A program made the position numbers and the translations under genes. From positions 186,001 through 250,000 of the forward strand of contig NZ_JBHYGL010000023.1 of NCBI RefSeq assembly GCF_051859025.1: a DNA stretch of 64,000 bases. Direction: 5' to 3'. Position 1 is the stretch's first letter, and each line of letters opens with the position of its first letter. This document shows, in pieces, positions 33,349-42,016 of the stretch. The notes beneath the pieces are model-generated. The model made no database searches, was not told where the DNA came from, and was given only the letters and a program-made list of their open reading frames with translations. The DNA is from Falsiroseomonas sp051859025 (GTDB taxonomy: Bacteria; Pseudomonadota; Alphaproteobacteria; Acetobacterales; Acetobacteraceae).

Positions 33349-34089
33349 ATGAGCCAGGCGAGCGAAGTCGAGAAGGTGAAGGCCCGCATCCGCGCGCTGG
33401 CTGCCAAGACCATCGAGCGCGGCTGTTCTGAGGCCGAGGCCATGGCCGCCGCCCAGAAGGTCGGCCAACTGCTGGAAGTCTATGGCCTCAGCATGTCGGA
33501 GGTCGAATTGCGGGGTGAAACCTGCATCCAGCGGGAGATCATCATCGACGGGCCGCGCGTCCAGGCCGTCGGCGCGATCTTCCTTGCCATCATCCGCCTG
33601 ACGGAGACCAAGGGCTGGACCGCCGGCCGCGGCACCTTCGTGCTGTTCGGCCTGGAGCCCGATGTCCTGATGGGCGAATACCTGATCCACCTGGTCGCCG
33701 GCGCGGTGGATCGGGAGGAGGCGGACTTCCGCGCCAGCGACGCCTATCGCCGCAGCCGCCTGCAACCCCAGGCCCGCCTTCGCAGCTTCCGCTACGGCTT
33801 CGCCGAGAGGGTGTCGGAGCGACTGGAGGAATTCGCCCGCCACCGGCGCGAAACCGCCGCCGCTGCCCAGGCCACCACCAGCACGGGGACCGCGCTGGTC
33901 ATCGCCAAGGAACGGCAGGTTCACGCTGCCTTCAAGGATCTCGGTATCCGCCTGGTATCCCGCAGCACCACTCGCCGCGTGAGGGACGGCACCGCCTTCC
34001 GCCACGGCCAGGAAGCCGGCGGCCGGGTCGGGTTGGACCGCCCGGTGGGCGCCGGCGCCGGCGCCAGGACCCTTCGCGGCAAGCCGTGA
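33349..34089 (+). CDS. DUF2786 domain protein
   Basis: A 246-residue protein of unknown function. An N-terminal DUF2786-like helical motif (residues about 5-50, with VKARIRALAAKTIERGCSEA, AAQKVGQLLEVYGLS) is followed by a region rich in charged residues (about 130-190, with a DAYRRSRLQ stretch) and a Gly/Arg-rich tail. The start at 33349 is the first plausible ATG; a long upstream open frame is antisense to the hydrolase gene. The GTG start of the metallopeptidase-like gene overlaps its stop by 4 bp, so the two are coupled. Confidence 0.72.
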   Translation: MSQASEVEKVKARIRALAAKTIERGCSEAEAMAAAQKVGQLLEVYGLSMSEVELRGETCIQREIIIDGPRVQAVGAIFLAIIRLTETKGWTAGRGTFVLFGLEPDVLMGEYLIHLVAGAVDREEADFRASDAYRRSRLQPQARLRSFRYGFAERVSERLEEFARHRRETAAAAQATTSTGTALVIAKERQVHAAFKDLGIRLVSRSTTRRVRDGTAFRHGQEAGGRVGLDRPVGAGAGARTLRGKP

Positions 34090-34553
34090 GCCGCGACCAG
34101 CCACGGGCGTGGCGCGTCTATGCGTGGGAGGATCGGGTGGTCGCCCCCCTCGATCGGTCGCTGGTGCCTTTCGCGCGCATGCAGGCGCTGGTGGATTACG
34201 TCTGGGCCGAAGCGGGTCTCCGCTGGCCGCCCCGGATCCATCGCAAGCGGCCGTCGAAGCGGATCATGGCCACCGGCAGCCGCCTGGCCATCGAGGCTCC
34301 GGCCGAACTCCCCAGCTGGGTCCTGCTGCATGAGATCGCCCATGCGATGACGGCGGACCATGACGGGGCAGGGGATGGCCATGGCCCCGCCTTCATGGGC
34401 GTCTATGTCGGCCTGCTGGTGCGCCATGTGCGGCTGGACCAGGCGCACCTCGCCGCCACGCTGGCGGCGGCCGGCATACCCTGGGACCCCGCCGCACGGC
34501 CGGTGTTCCTCGACCCTATCCCGGCGGCAGGCGCAGTCCCGAAAAACGGATGA
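34086..34553 (+). CDS. Putative zinc metallopeptidase (HExxH) coupled to DUF2786
   Basis: A 155-residue protein with HEIAHAM at residues 82-88 (zinc-binding HExxH) and GHGPAFMGVYVGL at 98-110, whose His99 is a likely third ligand. This HEIAH plus HGPxFxxxY pattern recurs in small phage- and actinobacterium-associated metallohydrolases. GTG start overlaps the DUF2786 stop (GTGA). The 3' end overlaps the convergent binding-protein gene by 38 bp. Function unknown; a regulatory or processing protease acting with DUF2786 is a speculation. Confidence 0.7.
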   Translation: MSRDQPRAWRVYAWEDRVVAPLDRSLVPFARMQALVDYVWAEAGLRWPPRIHRKRPSKRIMATGSRLAIEAPAELPSWVLLHEIAHAMTADHDGAGDGHGPAFMGVYVGLLVRHVRLDQAHLAATLAAAGIPWDPAARPVFLDPIPAAGAVPKNG

Positions 34554-36000
34554 GGCCATCGGGCGAGGGCTCGAACCCCGTCATGCCCGCCCGCAGACCC
34601 CAGAACCAGCGATAGTGGTACAGGATCAGCAGCGGCCGGTCCGCCTGCCATTGCGCCGCGGCATCCCGGTACAGGCGCTGCCGTACTGCCGCGTCCGTCG
34701 CCTGCCGTGCCCGCAAAAAGGCTCCATCCACCGTGGCATTGGCGTAGCCCGTGCGGTTGAGGAACCCATCGGAGGCGACCCAGGCCGCGATGTTGCCGTC
34801 CGGATCGGCGCGCCCGGACCAGATGCCGAAGGCCGCGTCGTATTGTCGCGCATTGGCGCGGGTGACGATGGAGGACGCCTCCATGGTGACGATCCGCAAC
34901 CGGAACCCGGCCTCCGCCGCCATGGATTGCATGATCTCCGCCACCTGGCTTTCGACAGGGCTGTTCGGCACCAGCAGGGTGAATTCCGGGTTGGTGGCGC
35001 CGGCTTCCCGCAGCAGCGCCTTCGCGGCCTCCACATCGCGGGGCGGGATGGGGAGGTCGGCGAAATGGAAGGCGGTGCCGGGCGGCTCCGGCTGGTTGTT
35101 CGGGACGAACAGCCCCTGCAACGCCACCTGGTTGATGATGCCGCGGTCGATGCTGAGTTCGAAGGCCCGCCGCAGCCGCCCATCCCGCAGCGCGCCAGCC
35201 TGGTTGATGTAGAGCAGTTGGTAGGCGATCGACGTTGCCTCTCGCACAACCACCCGAGGCGCCCGGCGGGCCGATTCCACATCGGATGGCGCGATGCGCT
35301 CGATCAGGTCGAGTTGCCCCGCGCGCAGGTTCAGCAGGCGGACATTGTTGTCCGGGATGGGGAGGATCACGAGGCGCTGCACATGGATGTTGGCGGCGTT
35401 CCAATGCTCCGCCACGCGTTCCATCTCGATGCGCTCCTGCGCCACGCGCCGCACCAGGCGGAAGGGGCCGGAACACACCGGCTCCTCCGAAATCCGCGTG
35501 CCAAGCCGGGCCAGCGCGGTCGGGGACAGGATCATCCCCGCCCGGTCCGACAGAACGGATAGCAGCGGCGCATAGGGCTCCGACAGCCGGATCACGACGG
35601 TTCGCGGATCCGGCGCCTCCACCGCCGTCACCGGGCGCAACTCGGACCGGCGCAGCGATTCCGGTGCGGTGCGATAGCGGTCCAGGTTCACCTTGACCGC
35701 CGCCGCATCCAGGGGGGTGCCGTCATGGAAGCGGCCATCGCCGCGAATCGTCATCCGCAGCGCATGGCCGTCTTCCTCCCACGCCCAGGCCGTGGCGAGT
35801 TCCGGCCGGAAGGCCAGGTCCGGCCCGACATCGACCAGGCGGTCGCATAGCGCCGTGAAGACGACTCGCTCGACAAAGCCGGAGGACCGGGCGGGGTCGA
35901 GCATGTTGGGATCGGCGCCGATGCCGATCCGCAGCGTTTGCGCGCCGGCAGTTGTCACCAAGCCTGCCGCCAAGGCCATTCCTGCCAGCACTGCCCGCAT
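34516..36000 (-). CDS. Periplasmic oligopeptide/nickel-type ABC substrate-binding protein
   Basis: A 494-residue family 5 (DppA/OppA) binding protein. A signal peptide (MRAVLAGMALAAGLVTTAGA) is followed by TLRIGIGADPNMLDPARS, the family signature near the N-terminus, and later regions such as HDGTPLDAAAVKVNLDRY. It would deliver peptides, opines or similar solutes. No permease or ATPase genes are adjacent, so it is an orphan that must work with a transporter elsewhere. Signal end near AGAQ. Confidence 0.87.
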   Translation of the reverse strand: MRAVLAGMALAAGLVTTAGAQTLRIGIGADPNMLDPARSSGFVERVVFTALCDRLVDVGPDLAFRPELATAWAWEEDGHALRMTIRGDGRFHDGTPLDAAAVKVNLDRYRTAPESLRRSELRPVTAVEAPDPRTVVIRLSEPYAPLLSVLSDRAGMILSPTALARLGTRISEEPVCSGPFRLVRRVAQERIEMERVAEHWNAANIHVQRLVILPIPDNNVRLLNLRAGQLDLIERIAPSDVESARRAPRVVVREATSIAYQLLYINQAGALRDGRLRRAFELSIDRGIINQVALQGLFVPNNQPEPPGTAFHFADLPIPPRDVEAAKALLREAGATNPEFTLLVPNSPVESQVAEIMQSMAAEAGFRLRIVTMEASSIVTRANARQYDAAFGIWSGRADPDGNIAAWVASDGFLNRTGYANATVDGAFLRARQATDAAVRQRLYRDAAAQWQADRPLLILYHYRWFWGLRAGMTGFEPSPDGLIRFSGLRLPPG

Positions 36001-36053
36001 CGCCGGTCCCCCATGCCCCAGGTCCAGGCTAGCAGCGTGCCTACTCGCGGCAA

Positions 36054-36368
36054 TCAGCTTCCGAGTTTCAGTGTCGCGATCCCGGCTGCGATCAGGGCGA
36101 TGCCGCCGATCCGTGCGGCTGTCGCGGCCTCACCCAGCACCAGCATGCCGACAACAGCGGTCCCCACCGCGCCGATGCCAGTCCAGACGGCATAGGCTGT
36201 TCCGACCGGAAGCGTCTTCAGCGCGATTCCCAGCATGCCGATGCTCAGTGCCATGGCGACCAGGGTGAGCACCGAGGGCACCAGGCGAGTGAAGCCTTCG
36301 GTGAATTTCAGCCCGATCGCCCAGCCCACTTCCAGCAGCCCCGCCAGCCCCAGCCAGACCCACGCCAT
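36054..36368 (-). CDS. gdx: Small multidrug-resistance exporter, Gdx/SugE type
   Basis: A 104-residue, four-helix SMR protein. E13 in AGLLEVGWAIGLK is the essential coupling Glu. LKTLPVGTAYAVWTGIGAVGT is typical of SugE/Gdx guanidinium exporters rather than EmrE-like multidrug pumps. Functions as a dual-topology dimer in the inner membrane. I looked for a mini-ykkC or other guanidine riboswitch in the 85 bp upstream and saw none; GGGAGCGAAGG acts as the ribosome site. It is divergent from the purine permease gene. Confidence 0.87.
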   Translation of the reverse strand: MAWVWLGLAGLLEVGWAIGLKFTEGFTRLVPSVLTLVAMALSIGMLGIALKTLPVGTAYAVWTGIGAVGTAVVGMLVLGEAATAARIGGIALIAAGIATLKLGS

Positions 36369-36453
36369 GCCCTTCGCTCCCTGATGAGTCTCTCCACAAG
36401 GCCGCGATCCGGCCTAGGGTTTCGCTGCATCGCAGCGCAAGGGAGTCGCCCCC

Positions 36454-37740
36454 ATGGACCGCTTCTTCGAACTGACAGCCCGGGGCACGACGCCCCGGAC
36501 GGAGATCCTGGCCGGGATCGCGACCTATCTGACCATGGTCTACATCGTCGTGGTCAATCCCTCCATCATGGCGGCCGCGGGCATCGATCCGGGCGCGGCC
36601 TTCGTCGCCACCTGCCTGGCCGCGGCCATCGGCAGCGCGCTGATGGGTCTGCTGGCGAACTTCCCGATCGCGCTCGCGCCGGGGATGGGCCTGAACGCCT
36701 ATTTCGCCTTCGCCGTGGTGGGCGCCATGGGGATCCCCTGGCAGGTAGCGCTGGGCGCCGTCTTCCTCTCGGGCTTCCTGTTCTTCCTGGTTTCCATCTT
36801 CCGGATCCGGGAATGGCTGGTGAACGGCATCCCGCTCTCCCTCAAGCTCGGGATCGCGGCGGGGATCGGCTTCTTCCTGGGCCTGATCGGGCTGCGCGGC
36901 ATGGGCGTGGTGGTGGCGAACCCCGCCACGCTGGTCGGCCTCGGCCCGCTTTCGGCCACCAGCACGCTCATTGCCTGCGCGGGTTTCGTGTTGATCGCCG
37001 GGCTGGTGGCGCGGAATGTCCCTGGGGCCATCGTGCTCGGCATCATCGGCACCGCCGCCATCGGCCTGCCCTTCGGCCTTACGGAGTTCAAGGGCATCGT
37101 CTCCGCGCCGCCCTCCCTGGCGCCCACCTTCCTGCAGATGGACATCGCTGGCGCCATTGGCATCGGCCTGGTGGGGATTGTCTTCACCTTCTTCCTGGTG
37201 GACCTGCTCGACAACACCGGCACGCTGATCGCCACCACCCACCGGTCCGGCCTGATGAACAAGGACGGCACTGTGCCGAGGCTCGGACGTGCCCTCATGG
37301 CCGATAGCGGGGGTGCGATGATGGGTGCCGCGCTCGGCACCTCCACCACCGTCAGCTACATTGAAAGCGCGGCCGGCATCCAGGCCGGCGGCCGCACGGG
37401 GCTTACGGCGCTGACCGTCGCGGGGCTGTTCCTGCTGACCCTCTTCCTGGCGCCGCTGGCGACCTCCATCCCCGGCTTCGCCACCGCGCCGGCGCTGGTC
37501 TTCGTGGCCTGCCTGATGGCGAAGGGGTTGCAGGACCTGGCCTGGGACGACACCACGGAGTACCTGCCCGCGATCCTGACCGCGCTCGCCATGCCCTTCA
37601 CCTTCAGTATCGCGACGGGCATCGGCCTCGGCTTCATCACCTATGTGCTGGTGAAGACGGTGGCGGGGCGGGCAGGGGAGGTGCACGGCGCCGTCTGGCT
37701 GGTCGCTGCACTCTCCACCATCAAGTTCGCGGTGATGTGA
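36454..37740 (+). CDS. NCS2-family purine (adenine/guanine/hypoxanthine) permease
   Basis: A 428-residue multipass permease of the AzgA/PbuG-type NCS2 subfamily. PRTEILAGIATYLTMVYIVVVNPSI near the N-terminus, FPIALAPGMGLNAYFAF, DLLDNTGTLIATTHRSGLMN and GTSTTVSYIESAAGI are hallmark segments. It imports purine bases with protons. Its start codon lies 85 bp from the divergent gdx gene; no purine riboswitch was seen there. Confidence 0.88.
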   Translation: MDRFFELTARGTTPRTEILAGIATYLTMVYIVVVNPSIMAAAGIDPGAAFVATCLAAAIGSALMGLLANFPIALAPGMGLNAYFAFAVVGAMGIPWQVALGAVFLSGFLFFLVSIFRIREWLVNGIPLSLKLGIAAGIGFFLGLIGLRGMGVVVANPATLVGLGPLSATSTLIACAGFVLIAGLVARNVPGAIVLGIIGTAAIGLPFGLTEFKGIVSAPPSLAPTFLQMDIAGAIGIGLVGIVFTFFLVDLLDNTGTLIATTHRSGLMNKDGTVPRLGRALMADSGGAMMGAALGTSTTVSYIESAAGIQAGGRTGLTALTVAGLFLLTLFLAPLATSIPGFATAPALVFVACLMAKGLQDLAWDDTTEYLPAILTALAMPFTFSIATGIGLGFITYVLVKTVAGRAGEVHGAVWLVAALSTIKFAVM

Positions 37741-37749
37741 TGGTGGACG

Positions 37750-38388
37750 TCAGACGATCCGGATCACGTGGTCGAGGTCCGCCAGCAGGTCGTCCTTGGT
37801 GATGCCCTGAAGCGTGATGCTGTCCCCGTTGGAGAAGGCGATCACGGCATTGCCCTGGATCTCGGTGACAAGCGGGGCCAGGTCCGCGGGATCGGCGACG
37901 CCGGTGGCGTTGATGCCACCCTTGATCTCCAGCACGTCGCGGGCGAGGTCGAAATCGGTGATGATGTCGTCGCCGAAATTGCTGTCGTAGTAGAATGTGT
38001 CTTCCCGCGCGGCGAAGCCAGGACCGTCGCCCGTCAGCACGTCATTCCCGGCGCCGCCCACCATGTAGTCCTCGCCCTGGCCACCCAGGATGGTGTCGCG
38101 TCCCGCCTCGCCGAACAGCGCGTCATTGTCGCTGCCGCCCTGGATCAGGTCGTGGCCCGACCCGCCATAGATCGTATCCCGGCCGGCATCGCCAAAGGCC
38201 TCGTCATTGCCGGAGCCGGCATAGACCAGGTCGCGCCCGGAGCCCGCATGGATCGTGTCGTTCCCCCCGCCCGAGTTGACGGTGTCCGCCCCGCCAGCCG
38301 CCTCGATGTAGTCACGTCGCGACCCGGCGGAGGTCGTGTCGATCGTGTCGTCACAGGCGGAGCCGTGGATGGAGGCGAAGCCGGTCAT
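37750..38388 (-). CDS. RTX-type calcium-binding repeat protein
   Basis: A 212-residue acidic protein with about ten GGxGxDxU-type nonapeptide repeats from about residue 31 to 120 (for example GGNDTIHAGSGRD, AGRDTIYGGSGHD), which bind Ca2+ in a parallel beta-roll. No signal peptide; the C-terminal about 85 residues contain DTFYYDSNFGDDIITDFDL, a common end domain of type I secreted RTX proteins. Export by an ABC/HlyD/TolC system is likely, but no such genes are in the window. It may be a surface or biofilm protein. SD AAGGAGCG precedes the start. Confidence 0.82.
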   Translation of the reverse strand: MTGFASIHGSACDDTIDTTSAGSRRDYIEAAGGADTVNSGGGNDTIHAGSGRDLVYAGSGNDEAFGDAGRDTIYGGSGHDLIQGGSDNDALFGEAGRDTILGGQGEDYMVGGAGNDVLTGDGPGFAAREDTFYYDSNFGDDIITDFDLARDVLEIKGGINATGVADPADLAPLVTEIQGNAVIAFSNGDSITLQGITKDDLLADLDHVIRIV

Positions 38389-38451
38389 GTCATCGCTCCT
38401 TGAGGGGGCAGGCGGGACGTGGGGAATATGGTCGTTTTCGTCGAGGATAAT

Positions 38452-38479
38452 CCTATATTTTGGACATCTGTCGCGTCAA
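38452..38479 (-). promoter_or_regulatory. Sigma-70-like promoter of the RTX gene
   Basis: On the minus strand TTGACG (38479-38474) and TATAGG (38457-38452) are 16 bp apart, 64 bp before the RTX start codon. The -35 element matches the consensus at 5/6 positions and the -10 at 4/6. Confidence 0.5.
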
Positions 38480-38994
38480 CACCTTTCTGCTCCCTTAAGG
38501 CGCGGTAGTGCCCTCATGCCGGGATATGTCGGGCCACGAGACGCTTCCTGCGAGCCGCAGCCGGCGATGTGAGTAACGAGAAATCCTTTCGTCATCAATC
38601 TAATGATGTCCGGTACCACCTGTGTCTTGCCGAGTGTGCGGCATCCACCAGCAACACGGATTTCGTCTAAATAAAATATTTTGTTCTTTTTTATTGTTCC
38701 GGACCGTCGCCGTGGCCTCACATCCCGACCGACCGATGTCGTGCCGCCAGGCATCGCCTCGCCAGCGGTCACGGCGGTATCCGGCGTTCACCGGCGGCTG
38801 CGCTCAACGAGCGGCTGCGAGCACCACGCAGCGCCTAGCCGACATCCAGCGCCGCCACCGCCAGCATGGAGCGCGCCTCCACTGCTGGCAGGACCGGCAG
38901 TCTGGAATGGCCGAGGCCCGAGACCCGAGGGTTACGTCACCTCGCGCTGCTTTGCGCTTCCCGCGGCGCGGCCGCTGCTGCCACCCTGCCGCCG
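38480..38994. other. AT-rich intergenic DNA without a recognisable gene
   Basis: This roughly 515-bp stretch before the MFS gene includes an AT-rich core at about 38660-38700 (ATAAAATATTTTG and TTTTTTATT runs) that stands out in otherwise GC-rich DNA. Short open frames on both strands show neither start signals nor protein-like sequence. It may contain the MFS promoter; I could not find a strong one. The AT bias suggests an acquired or degenerate segment. Confidence 0.3.
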
Positions 38995-40605
38995 ATGCAA
39001 CTCCCCGCCGCCCTTCTGCCCCTCCGCCATCCGGCCTTCCGGCTGCTCTGGCTGGCCAATCTGTGCAGCAACACCGGGATGTGGATGCAGAACACCGGGG
39101 CAGGGTGGATGATGACCTCCCTCGCACCATCACCCCTCATGGTCAGCATGGTGCAGGTGGCGAGCCTGCTGCCGGTCTTCCTCCTCGCTTTGCCCGCCGG
39201 CGCCTTGGCCGACATCGTGGACCGCCGGCATTACCTGATCGCCGCCCAGGCCTGGATCGCGGCAGCAGGCACCGTCCTGGCTCTGCTCGCCTGGCAGGGA
39301 ATGCTCGGGCCCTGGGGCCTCGTCGCGCTCACCTTCGCCATCGGCGCCGGCACCGCCATGAATTCCCCCGCCTGGTCCGCCACCACGCCGGAGGTCGTGC
39401 CGCGCCAGGACCTCGCCAGCGCCATCGTCCTCAATGGAATCGGCTTCAACATCACCCGCGCCATCGGCCCCGCCATCGGCGGCTTCACCGTGGCATCCGC
39501 GGGGCCGGAGGCGACTTTCGCCCTTAACGCCCTGTCCTTCATGGTTGTCATCGTCGCGTTGCTGTTCTGGAAGCGGGAAGCGCCGCGCGCCGGCCTGCCG
39601 AAGGAGCATTTCCTCTCCGCGATGCGCGCCGGCATCGGCTTCACCCGGAACAGCCCGGTCCTGCGCGCGACCATCCTGCGCGGCTTCATGTTCTTCCTCT
39701 TCGCCGCCGCGGTTTGGGGCCTGCTGCCGCTGTTGGTCCGCCAGCAGCTGGGCCTTGGCCCCGAATGGCTGGGGCTCATGCTGACCTCGATGGGCGTGGG
39801 CGCCGTCGGCGCCGGCTTCCTTCTGCCTTCGCTCCGATCGCGACTCGACCGCAATGGTACCGTCACCGGTGCCGCCATTCTGGGGGGCATGGCGCTGGTC
39901 CTGCTTGGCCAGGCGCATCACTGGTTTGTCGGCCTGCTGGCCATGTTCCTGTATGGCGTCGCCTGGATCACCGGCGCCTCCACCCTCCAGGCCTCCGCCC
40001 AGCTTTCCGTCCCGGGTTGGGTGCGCGCGCGGGCCATCGGCATCTATCAGTTCGCCACCTTCGGCGGCCTCACCTTCGGCTCGGCCCTCAGCGGCTGGGG
40101 AGGCGAGGTGTTGGGCATCGGCTGGGCGCTCGCCCTCTCTGGCGCGCTCTGCGCCATCAGCGGCGTCGCCGTGCACCGCTTCTCCATCGAACCCCCCGCC
40201 GCCCCGCCGCGGGACAGCAGCCCGCCCCCCGCCATCCCGGCGCCGGAACCCGCCGCGCCCGCCTTGGCCTCCATCCTGGCCGATGACAGCAGCCGGGTGC
40301 TGGAGGTGGTGCGCTACCAGATCGACCCCGCCGATCGCGGGACATTCCTCGCCATCATGGCGGAATGCCGCCAGGTCCGGCTGCGCAGCGGTGCCCTCGG
40401 GTGGCGGTTGTTCGAGGATGTTGCGCATCCCGAGCGCTGGGTGGAGTTCTGGCTGGTGGAAAGCTGGACGGAACACCTGAGGGAGGCCGGGCGGATGACG
40501 GAATCGGACCTCGCCATTCTCGCCGCCGCCGCCGCCCTTCACCGCGGCCCGGTGCCGCCGGAGGCCGCCCGCTACCTCAACGTCCCGCCCGTCCCGCCGT
40601 CATGA
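38995..40605 (+). CDS. MFS exporter with C-terminal antibiotic-monooxygenase-like domain
   Basis: A 536-residue protein. The first about 405 residues form an MFS transporter of the enterobactin-exporter/DUF894 group (starts MQLPAALLPLRHPAFRLLW; LADIVDRRHYLI is the conserved cytosolic loop 2-3). After a Pro/Ala linker (about 395-425), residues about 430-530 form a ferredoxin-like alpha/beta domain similar to ABM monooxygenases (VLEVVRYQIDPADRGTFLAIM, WVEFWLVESWTEHL). It probably exports a siderophore-like or toxic compound; the soluble domain may bind the cargo. The start at 38995 excludes an upstream Arg-rich reading frame. Confidence 0.82.
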   Translation: MQLPAALLPLRHPAFRLLWLANLCSNTGMWMQNTGAGWMMTSLAPSPLMVSMVQVASLLPVFLLALPAGALADIVDRRHYLIAAQAWIAAAGTVLALLAWQGMLGPWGLVALTFAIGAGTAMNSPAWSATTPEVVPRQDLASAIVLNGIGFNITRAIGPAIGGFTVASAGPEATFALNALSFMVVIVALLFWKREAPRAGLPKEHFLSAMRAGIGFTRNSPVLRATILRGFMFFLFAAAVWGLLPLLVRQQLGLGPEWLGLMLTSMGVGAVGAGFLLPSLRSRLDRNGTVTGAAILGGMALVLLGQAHHWFVGLLAMFLYGVAWITGASTLQASAQLSVPGWVRARAIGIYQFATFGGLTFGSALSGWGGEVLGIGWALALSGALCAISGVAVHRFSIEPPAAPPRDSSPPPAIPAPEPAAPALASILADDSSRVLEVVRYQIDPADRGTFLAIMAECRQVRLRSGALGWRLFEDVAHPERWVEFWLVESWTEHLREAGRMTESDLAILAAAAALHRGPVPPEAARYLNVPPVPPS

Positions 40606-40668
40606 TGACATGCAACGACCGTCGCCGATCGACGTTGGGCCCGCTGGAACAACAGCGGAGACAACCCC

Positions 40669-41175
40669 ATGCCGAAGACCGCCACCAAGGTCGCGAACCG
40701 CAATGACCTGCAGGACAATGCGAAGCAGACCTCCATCAGCGTCCTGTCCGCCTGCCTTACCGACAGCATCGACCTCTACAACACCACTCGCCACGCCCAT
40801 TGGAACGTGAAGGGCCCGCATTTCCACGCGCTGCACATCATGTTCGAGGAATTCTACGGCACGCTGGAAAAGGACATTGATGAGGTCGCGGAGCGCCTGG
40901 TGCAGCTTGGTGGCACGGCCATGGGCACGAGCCAGTCCGTCGCCAGCGGCACGCGGCTTGCGCCCTATCCCGCCGACATCAAGGCCGGCATGGACCACCT
41001 GAATGCGCTGCTCGACCGCTACAGCGCCGTCGCCAAGGGTGTGCGGGAGGGGATCGACCAGGCGGATGAGGCCGGGGACGCCGATACGGCTGATCTCTTG
41101 ACCGCCGTGTCCCGCAACATCGACAAGGCGGTGTGGATGATGGAAGCAACCGCCACGCCGACCGGCGAAGGCTGA
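40669..41175 (+). CDS. dps: Dps-family ferritin-like DNA-protection protein
   Basis: A 168-residue Dps. The inter-subunit ferroxidase residues are visible in TRHAHWNVKGPHFHALH (His) and FEEFYGTLEKDIDEVAERL (Asp and Glu). A dodecamer would store iron as ferric oxide and use H2O2, protecting DNA during stress. The N-terminus PKTATKVANRNDLQDNAKQ is Lys/Asn-rich, possibly DNA-binding. It lies after the MFS gene with GGAGAC ribosome site; a nearby DUF3750 gene follows by 22 bp. Confidence 0.92.
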   Translation: MPKTATKVANRNDLQDNAKQTSISVLSACLTDSIDLYNTTRHAHWNVKGPHFHALHIMFEEFYGTLEKDIDEVAERLVQLGGTAMGTSQSVASGTRLAPYPADIKAGMDHLNALLDRYSAVAKGVREGIDQADEAGDADTADLLTAVSRNIDKAVWMMEATATPTGEG

Positions 41176-41197
41176 ACAACCGCCAGCGCGGCGCCTG

Positions 41198-41956
41198 ATG
41201 TCCCCATTGCGCGTCGCGCTGTTGCTGTTCCTGCTGTTCTGGCTGCTGCCGCTCGGCGTCGCCGGGATGCTGCACCTGCGCAACGGTATCGGCGATGGCT
41301 GGTGGGCAGCGGACCGGTCCAGCGCCGGCCTGCTGCCGCCGCCGGACCCCGATGCGGCGGTGGTGCGCATCCTGGCCGCGCCCACGGTCCGCTGGCGCGG
41401 GATCTTTGCCAGCCACTGCTGGATCGTCATCAAGCCCGCCGGCGCCAGCCGCTACATCCGCTACGACTACACCGCCTGGGGCGACCCCATTCGCGTAAAC
41501 GGCTTCGAACCGGATGGCCGCTGGTTCGGCCGGCTGCCCGAAGTGGTCTTCGCCGCCGATGGCCCAGCCGCCGAGGCCCTGATCCCCCGCATGCAGGCGG
41601 CGATCGAGGCCTATCCCCACCGCGCCCGCGGTGACTATCGCGCTTGGCCGGGCCCCAACTCCAACACCTTCGTCGCAGCGATCATGGATGCGGTGCCAGA
41701 TGTCCGAGCCACCTTGCCGCCCACCGCCATCGGCAAGGATTTCCCGCATGACGGACGCTGGCTGCGCCTGACCGCCACCGGCTTCCGCGCCACCCTTGGC
41801 GGCTATCTAGGCCTGACGATCGGCCTGGTAGAAGGCATCGAGATCAACATCCTCGGCGCCGTCGCCGGCATCGATTTCCTCAGGCCCGCCCTGAAGCTGC
41901 CTGGCCTGGGACGCCTCGGCACGGGCATGCCCGTCGCCCCGGTCACGGGGCGGTAG
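41198..41956 (+). CDS. DUF3750 membrane-anchored protein
   Basis: A 252-residue protein with an N-terminal membrane segment (VALLLFLLFWLLPLGVAGML) and a DUF3750-type periplasmic domain. A conserved-looking SHCWIVIKPAGA (Cys) and GPNSNTFVAAI segment may form a papain-like active site, as speculated for this family, but no function is established. It follows dps by 22 bp, suggesting an operon. It is convergent with the flavin monooxygenase gene; a 6-bp hairpin overlaps its stop codon, at 41956-41970. Confidence 0.72.
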   Translation: MSPLRVALLLFLLFWLLPLGVAGMLHLRNGIGDGWWAADRSSAGLLPPPDPDAAVVRILAAPTVRWRGIFASHCWIVIKPAGASRYIRYDYTAWGDPIRVNGFEPDGRWFGRLPEVVFAADGPAAEALIPRMQAAIEAYPHRARGDYRAWPGPNSNTFVAAIMDAVPDVRATLPPTAIGKDFPHDGRWLRLTATGFRATLGGYLGLTIGLVEGIEINILGAVAGIDFLRPALKLPGLGRLGTGMPVAPVTGR

Positions 41957-42016
41957 CAGCCGGCGGCTGCGCCATCCCGCACGGCCTGAAGAACGCCGCG
42001 TGACACGGGGGCATCC

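Noticed and set aside
36369..36453. Possible guanidine (mini-ykkC) or purine riboswitch between gdx and the NCS2 permease
   Set aside because: The 85 bp hold no paired ACGR-loop hairpins or purine-type three-way junction; only a 6-bp inverted repeat (CGCTGC/GCAGCG at 36423-36437).
41956..41970. GCAGCC-GGC-GGCTGC hairpin overlapping the DUF3750 stop codon
   Set aside because: Short stem and no T-tract; could be chance in GC-rich DNA.
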